Source: Pseudoflavonifractor sp. An85 (GTDB lineage: Bacteria; Bacillota; Clostridia; Oscillospirales; Oscillospiraceae). Taken from it: DNA of 64,000 nucleotides. The notes under the pieces are model-generated. The model made no database searches. It worked only from the letters and a program-made list of their open reading frames with translations, and had not been told where the DNA came from. Of the stretch, positions 1-7,182 are shown in pieces (the first letter of the stretch is position 1; the number at the start of each line of letters is the position of its first letter). A program made the position numbers and the translations under genes. Where the stretch lies: NCBI RefSeq assembly GCF_002161235.1, contig NZ_NFHE01000013.1, positions 1 to 64,000 on the forward strand, read 5' to 3'.

Positions 1-657
1 TTGCTGGTGGCAGGCGGGGGCGTGCTGCTCTACCCCAAGTTCACCGCTTGGCGCTATGCCCAGGGGGTGGAGAAGCAAAAGGAGACGTTTTTGCAGCAGG
101 CGGAGGGGGAGAGCCCGAACGACCACGGCCTGGAGGAGCTGTACCAACGGCTGCAGGAGGAGAACCGCCAACTGTTTGAGGGGCATCAGCCCCAGCTCAC
201 CGACCCGTTTTCCTATGAGACATCCGCTTTGGATTTGTCCCAATACGGCTTGGAGGATGGAATCATTGGCTTTCTATCCGTAGAAAAGATGGGGGTGGAG
301 CTGCCCATCTATTTGGGCGCCAGCCAGGAACATCTGGCCTTGGGAGCCGCCCACATGACCCAGACCTCCTACCCCATTGGGGGCGACAACACCAACTGTG
401 TGTTGGCAGGGCATCGAGGGTATTACAAAGCGCCCATGTTCCGCAACATTGACCGGTTGGAGGTAGGAGACGTGGTGGAGGTGCGCAACTTCTGGGGGGT
501 GCTGCGCTATCAGGTGTCCCAGATTCAGGTGGTGGAGCCGGATGAGGTGGAGTGCCTGTATATCCAGGGGGGAGCGGATTTGCTCACCCTGATCTCCTGC
601 CACCCCTATCCCACCAACACCTACCGATATGTAGTGACCTGCACCCGGATGGAATGA
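1..657 (+). CDS. Class C sortase, 5'-truncated by the window edge
   Basis: Membrane-anchored cysteine transpeptidase that joins sorting-signal proteins to each other (pili) or to the cell wall. The visible 218 residues carry the sortase core: His138 in AGHRGYY, Cys200 in TLISCHPY and Arg209 in TYRY, the His-Cys-Arg catalytic set. A DPF tripeptide at 68-70 matches the lid motif of class C (pilin-polymerising) enzymes, and the IGFLSVEKMGVELPIYLG stretch is typical of the class. The reading frame is open at base 1 and the N-terminal membrane anchor is cut off, so the apparent TTG start is probably internal. No pilin gene is visible; it could lie upstream of the window. Class assignment rests on motifs only. 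Confidence 0.85.
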   Translation: MLVAGGGVLLYPKFTAWRYAQGVEKQKETFLQQAEGESPNDHGLEELYQRLQEENRQLFEGHQPQLTDPFSYETSALDLSQYGLEDGIIGFLSVEKMGVELPIYLGASQEHLALGAAHMTQTSYPIGGDNTNCVLAGHRGYYKAPMFRNIDRLEVGDVVEVRNFWGVLRYQVSQIQVVEPDEVECLYIQGGADLLTLISCHPYPTNTYRYVVTCTRME

Positions 658-661
658 CAAA

Positions 662-695
662 ACCGCCCTGGACCGTAGTCCAGGGCGGTAATTTT
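662..695. terminator. Bidirectional terminator between sortase and prfB
   Basis: An 11-bp perfect stem (ACCGCCCTGGA / TCCAGGGCGGT) with a 6-base loop is followed by AATTTTA. It lies between two convergent genes and probably serves both. Confidence 0.8.
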
Positions 696-708
696 ATGGT
701 TGATGCAA

Positions 709-1830
709 TTACTTGGTGGCCCAGTTGCCGGTGGCGGAGGCGGTGAGGTAGGCGTTGATGAAGCCGTCCAGGTCGCCGTCCATGACGCCGTTGATGTTGG
801 AGGTCTCAAAGGCGGTGCGGTTGTCCTTTACCAGCTGGTAGGGCATGAACACGTAGGAGCGGATCTGGCTGCCCCACTCGATTTTCAGCTGCACGCCCTT
901 GATGTCGGAGATCTTGTCCAGGTGCTCTTGCTCCTTAATCTGGATCAGCTTGGAGCGCAGCATCTTCATACAGGTCTCACGGTTTTGCAGCTGGCTTCGC
1001 TCGGTTTGGCAGGCCACCACCAGGCCGGAGGGCTTGTGGATCAGTCGCACGGCAGAGGAGGTCTTGTTGACGTGCTGGCCGCCAGCGCCGGAGGCGCGAT
1101 AGACCTGCATTTCGATGTCCTCGGGGCGAATCTCCACTTCCACGCTGTCGTCGATTTCGGGGGTGACCTCCACGGCGGCAAAGGAGGTCTGACGGCGGGC
1201 GTTGGCATCAAAGGGGGAGACGCGCACCAGGCGGTGCACCCCGTGCTCGCTCTTCAAATAGCCGTAGGCGTTCTCGCCGTCGATGCGGATGGTGGCGGAC
1301 TTGATGCCCGCCTCGTCGCCGTCCTGGTAGTCCAGAATGGAGTAGGTAAAGCCGTGGCGCTCGGCCCAACGGGTGTACATGCGGTAGAGCATCTGAGCCC
1401 AGTCCTGGGCCTCAGTGCCGCCGGCACCGGCCTGGAGAGAGACAATGGCGGGGGCGGAGTCGTACTCACCAGACAGCAGGGTGGCCAGACGGGCCTCCTC
1501 CATGTTGCGGATGAGCCCCTCGAAGCCCTCTTCCACCTCGGGCACCAGGGATTCGTCCTCCTCCTCGTTGCCCATTTCGCACATGACCATCAAATCGTCC
1601 CAGGTGGACAGACGTTTGGCCTGGGCGTTGATTTTACCCTCCAGCTGGCTGATGCGCTGCTGAATCTTGCGGGCCTTCTCCACGTTGTCCCAGAACCCGT
1701 CAGAGGCGGACTCGGCCTGGAGCATATCCAACTCCCGCTCGGCACTCTCCAAATCCAGGGCCTGACCCAGCTCTTCCAGCTCGGGCTTGAGGTTGTTGAG
1801 TTTTACCTTGTATTCGTCAAATTGAAGCAT
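709..1830 (-). CDS. prfB: Peptide chain release factor 2
   Basis: Recognises UGA and UAA stop codons and triggers hydrolysis of peptidyl-tRNA on the ribosome. The 373-residue protein has the RF2 codon-recognition tripeptide SPF at 205-207 and the catalytic GGQ at 250-252, in the usual order after a helical N-terminal domain. Length is normal for RF2. The frame is continuous from ATG, so the programmed +1 frameshift at an early in-frame UGA, used by many bacteria to autoregulate RF2, is absent. It is a single gene with its own promoter upstream (1877-1905) and a shared terminator downstream. Confidence 0.97.
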   Translation of the reverse strand: MLQFDEYKVKLNNLKPELEELGQALDLESAERELDMLQAESASDGFWDNVEKARKIQQRISQLEGKINAQAKRLSTWDDLMVMCEMGNEEEDESLVPEVEEGFEGLIRNMEEARLATLLSGEYDSAPAIVSLQAGAGGTEAQDWAQMLYRMYTRWAERHGFTYSILDYQDGDEAGIKSATIRIDGENAYGYLKSEHGVHRLVRVSPFDANARRQTSFAAVEVTPEIDDSVEVEIRPEDIEMQVYRASGAGGQHVNKTSSAVRLIHKPSGLVVACQTERSQLQNRETCMKMLRSKLIQIKEQEHLDKISDIKGVQLKIEWGSQIRSYVFMPYQLVKDNRTAFETSNINGVMDGDLDGFINAYLTASATGNWATK

Positions 1831-1876
1831 GTTCGTTCATCCTTTAACCGGCCCATGGCCATAATATATCCCATAT

Positions 1877-1905
1877 ATTATATAGAAAGGCGGATGGGTT
1901 GTAAA
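1877..1905 (-). promoter_or_regulatory. prfB promoter with palindrome at the start site
   Basis: On the minus strand TTTACA (1905-1900), a 17-bp spacer and TATAAT (1882-1877) form a good sigma-A promoter 47 bases before the prfB ATG. A perfect 9-bp inverted repeat, ATAATATAT ccc ATATATTAT (1861-1881), overlaps the -10 and the probable start site and could be an operator. Confidence 0.7.
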
Positions 1906-1942
1906 GGGGGGAGATTCCCGTCAAAAAGATGATTTTTAACCC

Positions 1943-2044
1943 TCAACGCTGGCTGACGATTGGCCCAGCCTGACCCATGAAGATGAGATCGTCCACGTCG
2001 GGCGTGGGAGTGGTGGTTTTCGGGGGTGTGCTTTGCAAGAACAT
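1943..2044 (-). CDS. Possible 33-residue small protein
   Basis: An ATG at 2044 preceded by a GGAG sequence opens a 33-codon frame ending in TGA at 1943. The product is Pro/Thr-rich in its first half (TPPKTTTPTPDVDD) and ends LIFMGQAGPIVSQR. A weak promoter-like pair (TGCAAC, 18 bp, TATACT) lies upstream on the same strand. It sits in the 420-base gap between prfB and marR. I recognise no family. The call rests only on the start context and frame, and the ORF may be chance. Confidence 0.3.
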   Translation of the reverse strand: MFLQSTPPKTTTPTPDVDDLIFMGQAGPIVSQR

Positions 2045-2188
2045 GGTATATCGCTCCGTTTCTATGAAATTCTATGGGAGAATGGGCGCCCTTGCCGCCA
2101 CACTCCCCCGTATACCATGTAGTATATGCAAAGAGGGGTGAAAAGTTGCATGAAATCTGGAGGAATTGGAGAAAGAGAAAAAGGTCTC

Positions 2189-2240
2189 TTGACAAGGCAT
2201 GGGTGCCTCCATATAATTAACGCTGTTAACTATATGGAGG
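2189..2240 (+). promoter_or_regulatory. marR promoter overlapped by a 35-bp palindromic operator
   Basis: TTGACA (2189-2194), 17 bp, TATAAT (2212-2217) is a perfect sigma-A promoter. Centred on 2223 is a long palindrome: CCTCCATATA (2206-2215) and TATATGGAGG (2231-2240) as outer arms, and TTAAC GCT GTTAA (2217-2229) as inner arms, with one mismatched pair. It covers the -10, the start site and the ribosome site of marR. MarR proteins typically bind such palindromes, so negative autoregulation is the natural reading. Confidence 0.8.
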
Positions 2241-2250
2241 CGAAGGAAAC

Positions 2251-2592
2251 ATGGAATTGGAATGGACGGATGTGATGCACTACCAGCAGCAGATGCAGCG
2301 GCTCATCCGGCTGTTGCTGCCCCAGAAGCCGGGACGGTTGACGGCCAGTGAATGGGAACTGCTGTCCTGGCTGTATCTGAAACCCGGCCAGAATCGGCCC
2401 ATGCAGCTCAGCCAGTGCAGCGGCATGAAAAAAGAGGCGGTGAGCCGCTGTCTGAAAAGCCTATCGGAAAAAGGATATATCGCCAAACAGCCCCAGCCGG
2501 GGGATGAGAGGAGCTATTGCCTGTCCCTCACCGAGCTAGGTCTGGAGGAGCTGAAAAACCAGTGTGAGGCCAATCTGGACCCCCTACTATGA
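2251..2592 (+). CDS. MarR-family transcriptional regulator, frameshifted near its C-terminus
   Basis: Winged-helix repressor expected to control itself and the downstream exporter gene. The 113 visible residues contain the MarR wHTH: helix-turn-helix around MQLSQCSGMKKEAVSRCLKSL (about 50-70) and the wing QPQPGDERSYCLSLTELG. The frame ends early in DPLL-stop. Removing one C from the CCCCC run at 2580-2584 opens the frame through YYDLLRQVGPIFAELLAQ to a TGA at 2681-2683 that overlaps the next gene's ATG. That gives a normal length of about 143 residues with a dimerisation helix. The gene is therefore truncated, phase-variable, or affected by a sequencing error. DNA binding may survive, but dimerisation is doubtful. 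Confidence 0.8.
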   Translation: MELEWTDVMHYQQQMQRLIRLLLPQKPGRLTASEWELLSWLYLKPGQNRPMQLSQCSGMKKEAVSRCLKSLSEKGYIAKQPQPGDERSYCLSLTELGLEELKNQCEANLDPLL

Positions 2593-2683
2593 CTTGCTGC
2601 GGCAGGTAGGCCCCATCTTTGCGGAGCTGCTGGCCCAGGTGGACCAGGTGGTCAACCAAGTGGAGAAGGGGAGAAAGGTATGA
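2580..2683 (+). pseudogene. Out-of-frame 3' end of marR
   Basis: After the CCCCC run the -1 frame encodes about 32 residues of amphipathic helix (LLRQVGPIFAELLAQVDQVV), as in MarR dimerisation helices. It stops at TGA 2681-2683 within an ATGA overlap with the exporter start. The overlap implies that the intact gene once ended here and was translationally coupled to its neighbour. Confidence 0.65.
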
Positions 2684-3753
2684 TGGGTGTATATCAAGGG
2701 TTGCAGCTGGACCCCGCCATTTTGAAGCAGTACATCCGCAACAGCGACTCGCCCAAGGAGAAGCGGTATTACTACGCCATCATGGCGGCCCGATCCCTGC
2801 TCATTGTGGCCTTTGCCATCCTCTTCATTGGAGGCCTGTCCCAAATCTTTGGGCAGGAGAATTCCCCCATGGCGGTGGTGCTGTTTTGCTGGATGCTGTC
2901 CATCCGGTTTGTGAATTTTGAGTACTGCGTCCGGGAGTCTCTGGTGACGCTGGCGGTGGTGCTGTTGATTTTGTTGGTGGCCCCCACTCTGGCCCTGATG
3001 GCCCCGCCTATCCCCCTGTTTGTCCTCCACGGGGTGGCGTTTTTCGCCTTGCTGACCATTACCAGCCAGCGCCCGGAACTGGGCAACGGCGGTCTGTGCG
3101 GTTTTTCCTACGTCTACCTCACCGGCAACCCGGTGCAGGGGGAGGTGCTGCTTCAGCGGGCGGGGTTGGCCCTGGTGGGATACGCAATCTGCGCCCTCAT
3201 TCTGGTGAAAAAGCATCGCCAGGCCCACACCCAGGTGCGCTTTCACCATGTGGTGCGGCGGTTTTCCCTCACCTCTCTGACAAACCTCTGGCAGGTGCGC
3301 ATGGCCCTGGGGGTAAGTTTGGTGCTCACCCTGGGTAGCGTGCTCCAGGTGCAGCGGTTTATCTGGATGGGCTTTGCCTGCGCGTCGCTGCTGTCCCAAT
3401 ACCCCTACTCCCATGACACCCGCACCCGGGTGTGGCAGCGCATGGTGGGGGTGCTGGCAGGGTCGGGAGCCTACTTCCTGTTGTATCTGGTGCTTCCTGA
3501 GGCGTTACACCCTATGATGGGGCCTTTAGGCGGTGTGTGCCTGGGATTTTGCACCGACTACCGGTACAAAACGGCTATGAACTGCTTCGGGGCGTTGATG
3601 ATGGGCACTGCCATTCACGGCGTGCAGGACGCGGTGGTGCTGCGCATTGTGGATACCCTTCTGGGGGTGTTGCTGGGTATGGTGTTTGCCTGGGTGTTCC
3701 ACCATCTGGTGACAGTGCGGGTGCTGCCCAGACAAGAGACCAAAACGGCATAA
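2680..3753 (+). CDS. FUSC-like membrane transporter
   Basis: A 357-residue inner-membrane protein with two hydrophobic blocks (about residues 37-170 and 205-345) separated by a short basic loop (VKKHRQAHTQVRFHHVVRRF). This repeated arrangement resembles the fusaric-acid-resistance (FUSC/aromatic acid exporter) fold. Such proteins export aromatic acids or related toxic compounds. Its start overlaps the stop of the frameshift-corrected marR by ATGA, so the two form an operon under the palindromic promoter. A MarR-regulated exporter is a common arrangement, with the ligand usually being the exported aromatic compound. The substrate cannot be read from the sequence. Confidence 0.65.
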   Translation: MMGVYQGLQLDPAILKQYIRNSDSPKEKRYYYAIMAARSLLIVAFAILFIGGLSQIFGQENSPMAVVLFCWMLSIRFVNFEYCVRESLVTLAVVLLILLVAPTLALMAPPIPLFVLHGVAFFALLTITSQRPELGNGGLCGFSYVYLTGNPVQGEVLLQRAGLALVGYAICALILVKKHRQAHTQVRFHHVVRRFSLTSLTNLWQVRMALGVSLVLTLGSVLQVQRFIWMGFACASLLSQYPYSHDTRTRVWQRMVGVLAGSGAYFLLYLVLPEALHPMMGPLGGVCLGFCTDYRYKTAMNCFGALMMGTAIHGVQDAVVLRIVDTLLGVLLGMVFAWVFHHLVTVRVLPRQETKTA

Positions 3754-3757
3754 AAAA

Positions 3758-3787
3758 GGCGGTGCAGCTTTTGCTGCACCGCCTTTT
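3758..3787. terminator. Bidirectional terminator
   Basis: An 11-bp stem GGCGGTGCAGC / GCTGCACCGCC with a TTTT loop is flanked by an A-run on the left and TTTT on the right. It lies between the convergent FUSC gene and fakA. Confidence 0.85.
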
Positions 3788-3796
3788 GGCTCTTGG

Positions 3797-5440
3797 TTAT
3801 TCTGCGGAGATCATATAGTAGTACACGGGCTGACCGCCGCTGAGCAGGGTGATCTCGGCGTTGGGGCACAGACGCTGGAACAGCTCCAGGGCCTTGCCGG
3901 CGGACTCCTCGTCCACGTCCTCGCCGTAGAAGATGTTGATGAACTCGGCATTCTGCTGGGTCTCGGCCTGGGCCAGGTTCTCCAGCAGTTCCTCCATGGA
4001 CTGGGCGGTGCCAAACAGCTGACCGTCGCTGAGGGCCATGTAGTCGCCCTCCTTGATGGCGAAGCCGTCAAAGTCGGAGTTACGGGCGGCGTAGGTCACC
4101 TCGCTGGTGTGCACGTTGGCCATAGCGTCCTGCATGGCGGTGACGTTGTCCTGCACCTCGCCCTCGGGATCCATCATCAGCAGAGCGGAAATGCCCTGGG
4201 GCACGGTACGGGTGGGGATGACCACCACTTCCTTGCCATCTACCAGGCCCACACACTGCTGAGCGGCCATGATGATGTTCTTGTTGTTGGGCAGCACGAA
4301 CACCACTTCGGAGGGGGTGCGGGCAATTTCCCGCAGAATGTCCTCGGTGGAGGGGTTCATGGTCTGGCCGCCGGAAATGATGCCGTCCACGCCCAGGTCC
4401 CGGAACACGGAGGCCAGGCCGCCGCCAGCGCATACGGCCACCACGCCGTACTTCTTCTCGGCAGGGGCCACAGCAGAAGCCTCTTCCTCCTCCTGGTGGA
4501 CCTCCTCCAGGATCTCGGTGTGCTGCTCCCGCATGTTCTCGATCTTCACGGTGAGCAAAGCGCCGTAGGTCAGCGCCTCTTCCAGCACCCGGCCGGGGTG
4601 GTTGGTGTGGACGTGGACTTTGATGATCTCGTCATCGTCCACCAGTACCAGGCTGTCGCCCATACCGTTGAGGAAGGAGCGCAGCAGCTCGGGGTCCTTG
4701 GTGTTGTCCCGGGAGCAGATGAACTCGGTGCAGTAGCCGAAGGTGATGTCCCCGGTCTCGAAGGAGGCGAAATCCGCCTTGTCCTTGGCCTTGGGAGCCT
4801 CGTCCTCCTCGCCCTGAGGGGCGGGAATGCCGCGCATTTCATCCAGCATACCCTGGAGGATGATGAGGTAGCCCTTACCACCGGCGTCCACCACGCCCGC
4901 CTTCTTCAGTACGGGGTTTTGGTTGATGGTCTCGGCCAGAGCCTCCTGGCCGTGGGCAATGGCGGCCTCCAGCACGTGCTCGGCGCTGTTTTGCTCCTGA
5001 GCGGCCTCGGTGGCAGCGGCAGCAGACAGGCGGGAGACGGTGAGGATGGTGCCCTCAGCGGGCTTCATAACTGCCTTGTAAGCGGCGGATACACCCTCGT
5101 TGAGGGCGGCGGCCAGCACCACGCCGTCGGCGGTGTCATGCTCCTTGAGGGCCTTGGACACGCCGCGGAACAGCAGGGACAGGATGACGCCGGAGTTACC
5201 ACGGGCGCCCCGCAGCAGAGCGGAGGCGTTGGTGGCGGCAGCCTGACTGATGGTGGTGGCGGGCTTTTTCTTAGCCTCGGCAGCGGCGGTGCCAATGGTC
5301 AGGGACATGTTGGTGCCGGTGTCGCCGTCGGGCACAGGGAAGACGTTGAGCTCGTTGATGCTCTGCTTCTGGGCGTTGATGGAGGCGGCAGCATGCACCA
5401 CCATGCGCTGAAACAGAGCGCCATCAATGATATCGATCAT
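3797..5440 (-). CDS. fakA: Fatty acid kinase catalytic subunit (DAK2 domain, YloV/FakA)
   Basis: ATP-dependent kinase that phosphorylates fatty acids presented by a FakB (DegV) protein, feeding exogenous fatty acids into phospholipid synthesis. The 547-residue protein begins with a DAK2 kinase domain holding the Mg/ATP signature PVPDGDTGTNMS (about 35-47) and the LLRGARGNSGV motif. A middle and a C-terminal domain (GVVAVCAGGGLASVF, then GGQTMNPSTEDIL) follow as in YloV. It is 34 bases downstream of asp23, the conserved yloU-yloV pair of Firmicutes. The partner fakB is not in the window. Confidence 0.9.
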   Translation of the reverse strand: MIDIIDGALFQRMVVHAAASINAQKQSINELNVFPVPDGDTGTNMSLTIGTAAAEAKKKPATTISQAAATNASALLRGARGNSGVILSLLFRGVSKALKEHDTADGVVLAAALNEGVSAAYKAVMKPAEGTILTVSRLSAAAATEAAQEQNSAEHVLEAAIAHGQEALAETINQNPVLKKAGVVDAGGKGYLIILQGMLDEMRGIPAPQGEEDEAPKAKDKADFASFETGDITFGYCTEFICSRDNTKDPELLRSFLNGMGDSLVLVDDDEIIKVHVHTNHPGRVLEEALTYGALLTVKIENMREQHTEILEEVHQEEEEASAVAPAEKKYGVVAVCAGGGLASVFRDLGVDGIISGGQTMNPSTEDILREIARTPSEVVFVLPNNKNIIMAAQQCVGLVDGKEVVVIPTRTVPQGISALLMMDPEGEVQDNVTAMQDAMANVHTSEVTYAARNSDFDGFAIKEGDYMALSDGQLFGTAQSMEELLENLAQAETQQNAEFINIFYGEDVDEESAGKALELFQRLCPNAEITLLSGGQPVYYYMISAE

Positions 5441-5474
5441 AGTTCAGCAAATTCCTTTCTATCCGGTCTGACCC

Positions 5475-5825
5475 TCAGCCAATGACCATGGAGTCCACGC
5501 ACACGGAAACGCTGCGCACCTCCACGCCAGTCAGACGGTTGACGTTATATTTCACTTCGCTTTGGATGGAGCGGCTGACTGCCACCAGGTTTACCCCGTT
5601 GTCCACGATGATGTGCAACTCAATGGACACGGAATCATCCTCGTGATAGACCAGCTTGACGCCTTTGGACATGGACTCCCGGCGCAGCAGGTGGACCAGA
5701 CCGTCGGTTTTGGAGCGGAAAGCCATACCCTTCACGCCGTAGCAGCTGGTGGCCACAGCACCGGTGATGTTGCTGAATACTTCGCTGGCAATGCGGATGC
5801 GGCCCTTTTCAGTTTGTATCTTCAT
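5475..5825 (-). CDS. Asp23/Gls24 envelope stress response protein (YloU)
   Basis: A small (116-residue) Asp23-family protein, beginning MKIQTEKGRIRIASEVFSNI and ending in VCVDSMVIG. Family members lie on the inner face of the membrane and influence envelope stress responses. I place the start at 5825 because AGGAAGG lies just upstream on the minus strand; a longer frame to 5873 lacks support. It is the first gene of an operon with fakA, the classical yloU-yloV neighbourhood. Confidence 0.88.
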   Translation of the reverse strand: MKIQTEKGRIRIASEVFSNITGAVATSCYGVKGMAFRSKTDGLVHLLRRESMSKGVKLVYHEDDSVSIELHIIVDNGVNLVAVSRSIQSEVKYNVNRLTGVEVRSVSVCVDSMVIG

Positions 5826-5888
5826 GGAACCCTTCCTTTCTATGGTAAGAGTGGAGTTGCAAAGTTGCGTCAATGCTTTAGTCTATAC

Positions 5889-5917
5889 ATTGTATTCCAT
5901 TTCTCGAAAAAAAACAA
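5889..5917 (-). promoter_or_regulatory. asp23-fakA promoter
   Basis: On the minus strand TTGTTT (5917-5912), a 17-bp spacer and TACAAT (5894-5889) lie 64 bases upstream of the asp23 ATG. Confidence 0.65.
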
Positions 5918-6054
5918 GGGGAGTTTTCCCCCAGAGGGTGTACAAAGGATGGAAATTTTTCGGGAGAAATTGCCCCTTTGTGGTAAAAATGTGGAAAGCG
6001 GCCGGGAAGGAATGGGAGACGGCGGGAGTAGTTGTGAATTTTTTTCAATTCCCA

Positions 6055-6084
6055 TTGTTTTTTCGGTACAAATCGTGTAAACTA
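6055..6084 (+). promoter_or_regulatory. Promoter of the 64-residue membrane protein
   Basis: TTGTTT (6055-6060), an 18-bp spacer and TAAACT (6079-6084) lie 34 bases before the ATG, followed by an AAGGAGG ribosome site. Confidence 0.6.
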
Positions 6085-6117
6085 TGACGTACCGAAACAC
6101 ACAAGGAGGGACTGAAC

Positions 6118-6312
6118 ATGAAAGTCATCCGCTTTATCTTGAAGGCCGCTGCTGTGGCCATGGCCGTCAGCGCCGTGGTGTGTCTGGTTATGGCATACTG
6201 GGACAAAATTGTGGACACCTTCTACGCCATTGCCGACAAGGTGGAGGAGAAGAAGGCAAACTGCTGCTTCTGTTCCTCCGAGTACGACGACTACGAGGAT
6301 ATCGAGCTGTAA
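6118..6312 (+). CDS. Small single-pass membrane protein, unknown function
   Basis: A 64-residue protein with a strong ribosome site (AAGGAGG, 8-base spacing), its own promoter and its own terminator, so it is very likely expressed. Residues 8-27 form one hydrophobic membrane segment. The tail is charged, with a Cys cluster (NCCFCSSE) followed by an acidic end (YDDYEDIEL). The clustered cysteines could bind a metal or form disulfides, but no function can be assigned. Confidence 0.75.
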   Translation: MKVIRFILKAAAVAMAVSAVVCLVMAYWDKIVDTFYAIADKVEEKKANCCFCSSEYDDYEDIEL

Positions 6313-6322
6313 GCGAGCAGAA

Positions 6323-6354
6323 AACCGCTGCCCATACGGGCAGCGGTTTTTTTA
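6323..6354. terminator. Bidirectional terminator
   Basis: An 11-bp stem AACCGCTGCCC / GGGCAGCGGTT with an ATAC loop and a TTTTTTT tail lies between the small membrane protein gene and the end of the aro operon. Confidence 0.88.
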
Positions 6355-7179
6355 TGCCTGTAAAGCCTGAAATACCACCTGGGCCAGCTCCTCACCAGGC
6401 AGCTGGCGGTCTAAGAAGTATTCCAGGGCGAAGATGGCCTGATAGACCAGCATGGGCAGGCCGTTGCATACCCCCAGCCCGCGGGCCTGGGCCTGATGGA
6501 GGAGTTGGGTTTTAGCGGGATGGTAGATCAAATCCATCACCCCGCTGCCAGAGGGCAGAGCATCCAAAAAAGAGAAGTCTTCAAACTGGTGAGGACAGCC
6601 ATCCATCCCCAAATTGGTGCAGTTGATGACCAGTTGAGCCTGACTGCACAGGTGGGAGAGGGTGCCGGGATCAAAGTCAGCAGGCGTGAGCACCCCGTCG
6701 GGGTCTAACTGGCACAACTGCTGGGCTTTGGACCGTGTACGGTTGCACACCCAAATGGGGCCTGGATTCTCCCGGGCTAAGCGCAGGGCCACGGCTTTGG
6801 CGGCTCCACCAGCACCCAAAATGACCACCCCACGGGCAGGCCACAGGCCCTGATGATGCAGAGCGGCCAGACAGCCTTCTCCGTCGGTATTGTGGCCCAC
6901 CCATGCGCCGTCCCGGAGGCATACCGTGTTCACCGCCCCACATCGGACGGCATCTTCGCCCAGGGTGTCCATCAGGGGGATCAGATCCTCCTTGTGGGGC
7001 ATAGTGGCGTTGAAGCCGGTGACGCTGTGGGCCTTGGCCCAGGCCAGATAGTCCGGCAAGCCCCCCTTGGGAACCACCTGAGGGGTATAGGATAGATCCA
7101 GTCCCAGGTGGTGGAGCATGGCGGTGTGAATGAGGGGGGATTTGGAGTGGAGAACGGGATCCCCAATGACCTGGAGCAT
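6352..7179 (-). CDS. aroE: Shikimate dehydrogenase (NADP+)
   Basis: Reduces 3-dehydroshikimate to shikimate, step 4 of the chorismate pathway. The 275-residue protein has the substrate-binding motif SKSPLIH near the N-terminus, the catalytic lysine/aspartate region (NATMPHKEDLIP; GHNTDGEG) and a GAGGAAKAV nucleotide-binding loop followed by NRTRSKA, the NADP-phosphate-binding motif. Length is normal. It is the last gene of the aro operon, 3 bases after the AroK-AroQ fusion, and ends at a strong terminator. Confidence 0.95.
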   Translation of the reverse strand: MLQVIGDPVLHSKSPLIHTAMLHHLGLDLSYTPQVVPKGGLPDYLAWAKAHSVTGFNATMPHKEDLIPLMDTLGEDAVRCGAVNTVCLRDGAWVGHNTDGEGCLAALHHQGLWPARGVVILGAGGAAKAVALRLARENPGPIWVCNRTRSKAQQLCQLDPDGVLTPADFDPGTLSHLCSQAQLVINCTNLGMDGCPHQFEDFSFLDALPSGSGVMDLIYHPAKTQLLHQAQARGLGVCNGLPMLVYQAIFALEYFLDRQLPGEELAQVVFQALQA

Positions 7180-7182
7180 GGC

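Noticed and set aside
1878-2195. 105-codon minus-strand frame overlapping the prfB promoter
   Set aside because: No ribosome site; it overlaps the marR and prfB promoters, and its composition is not protein-like.
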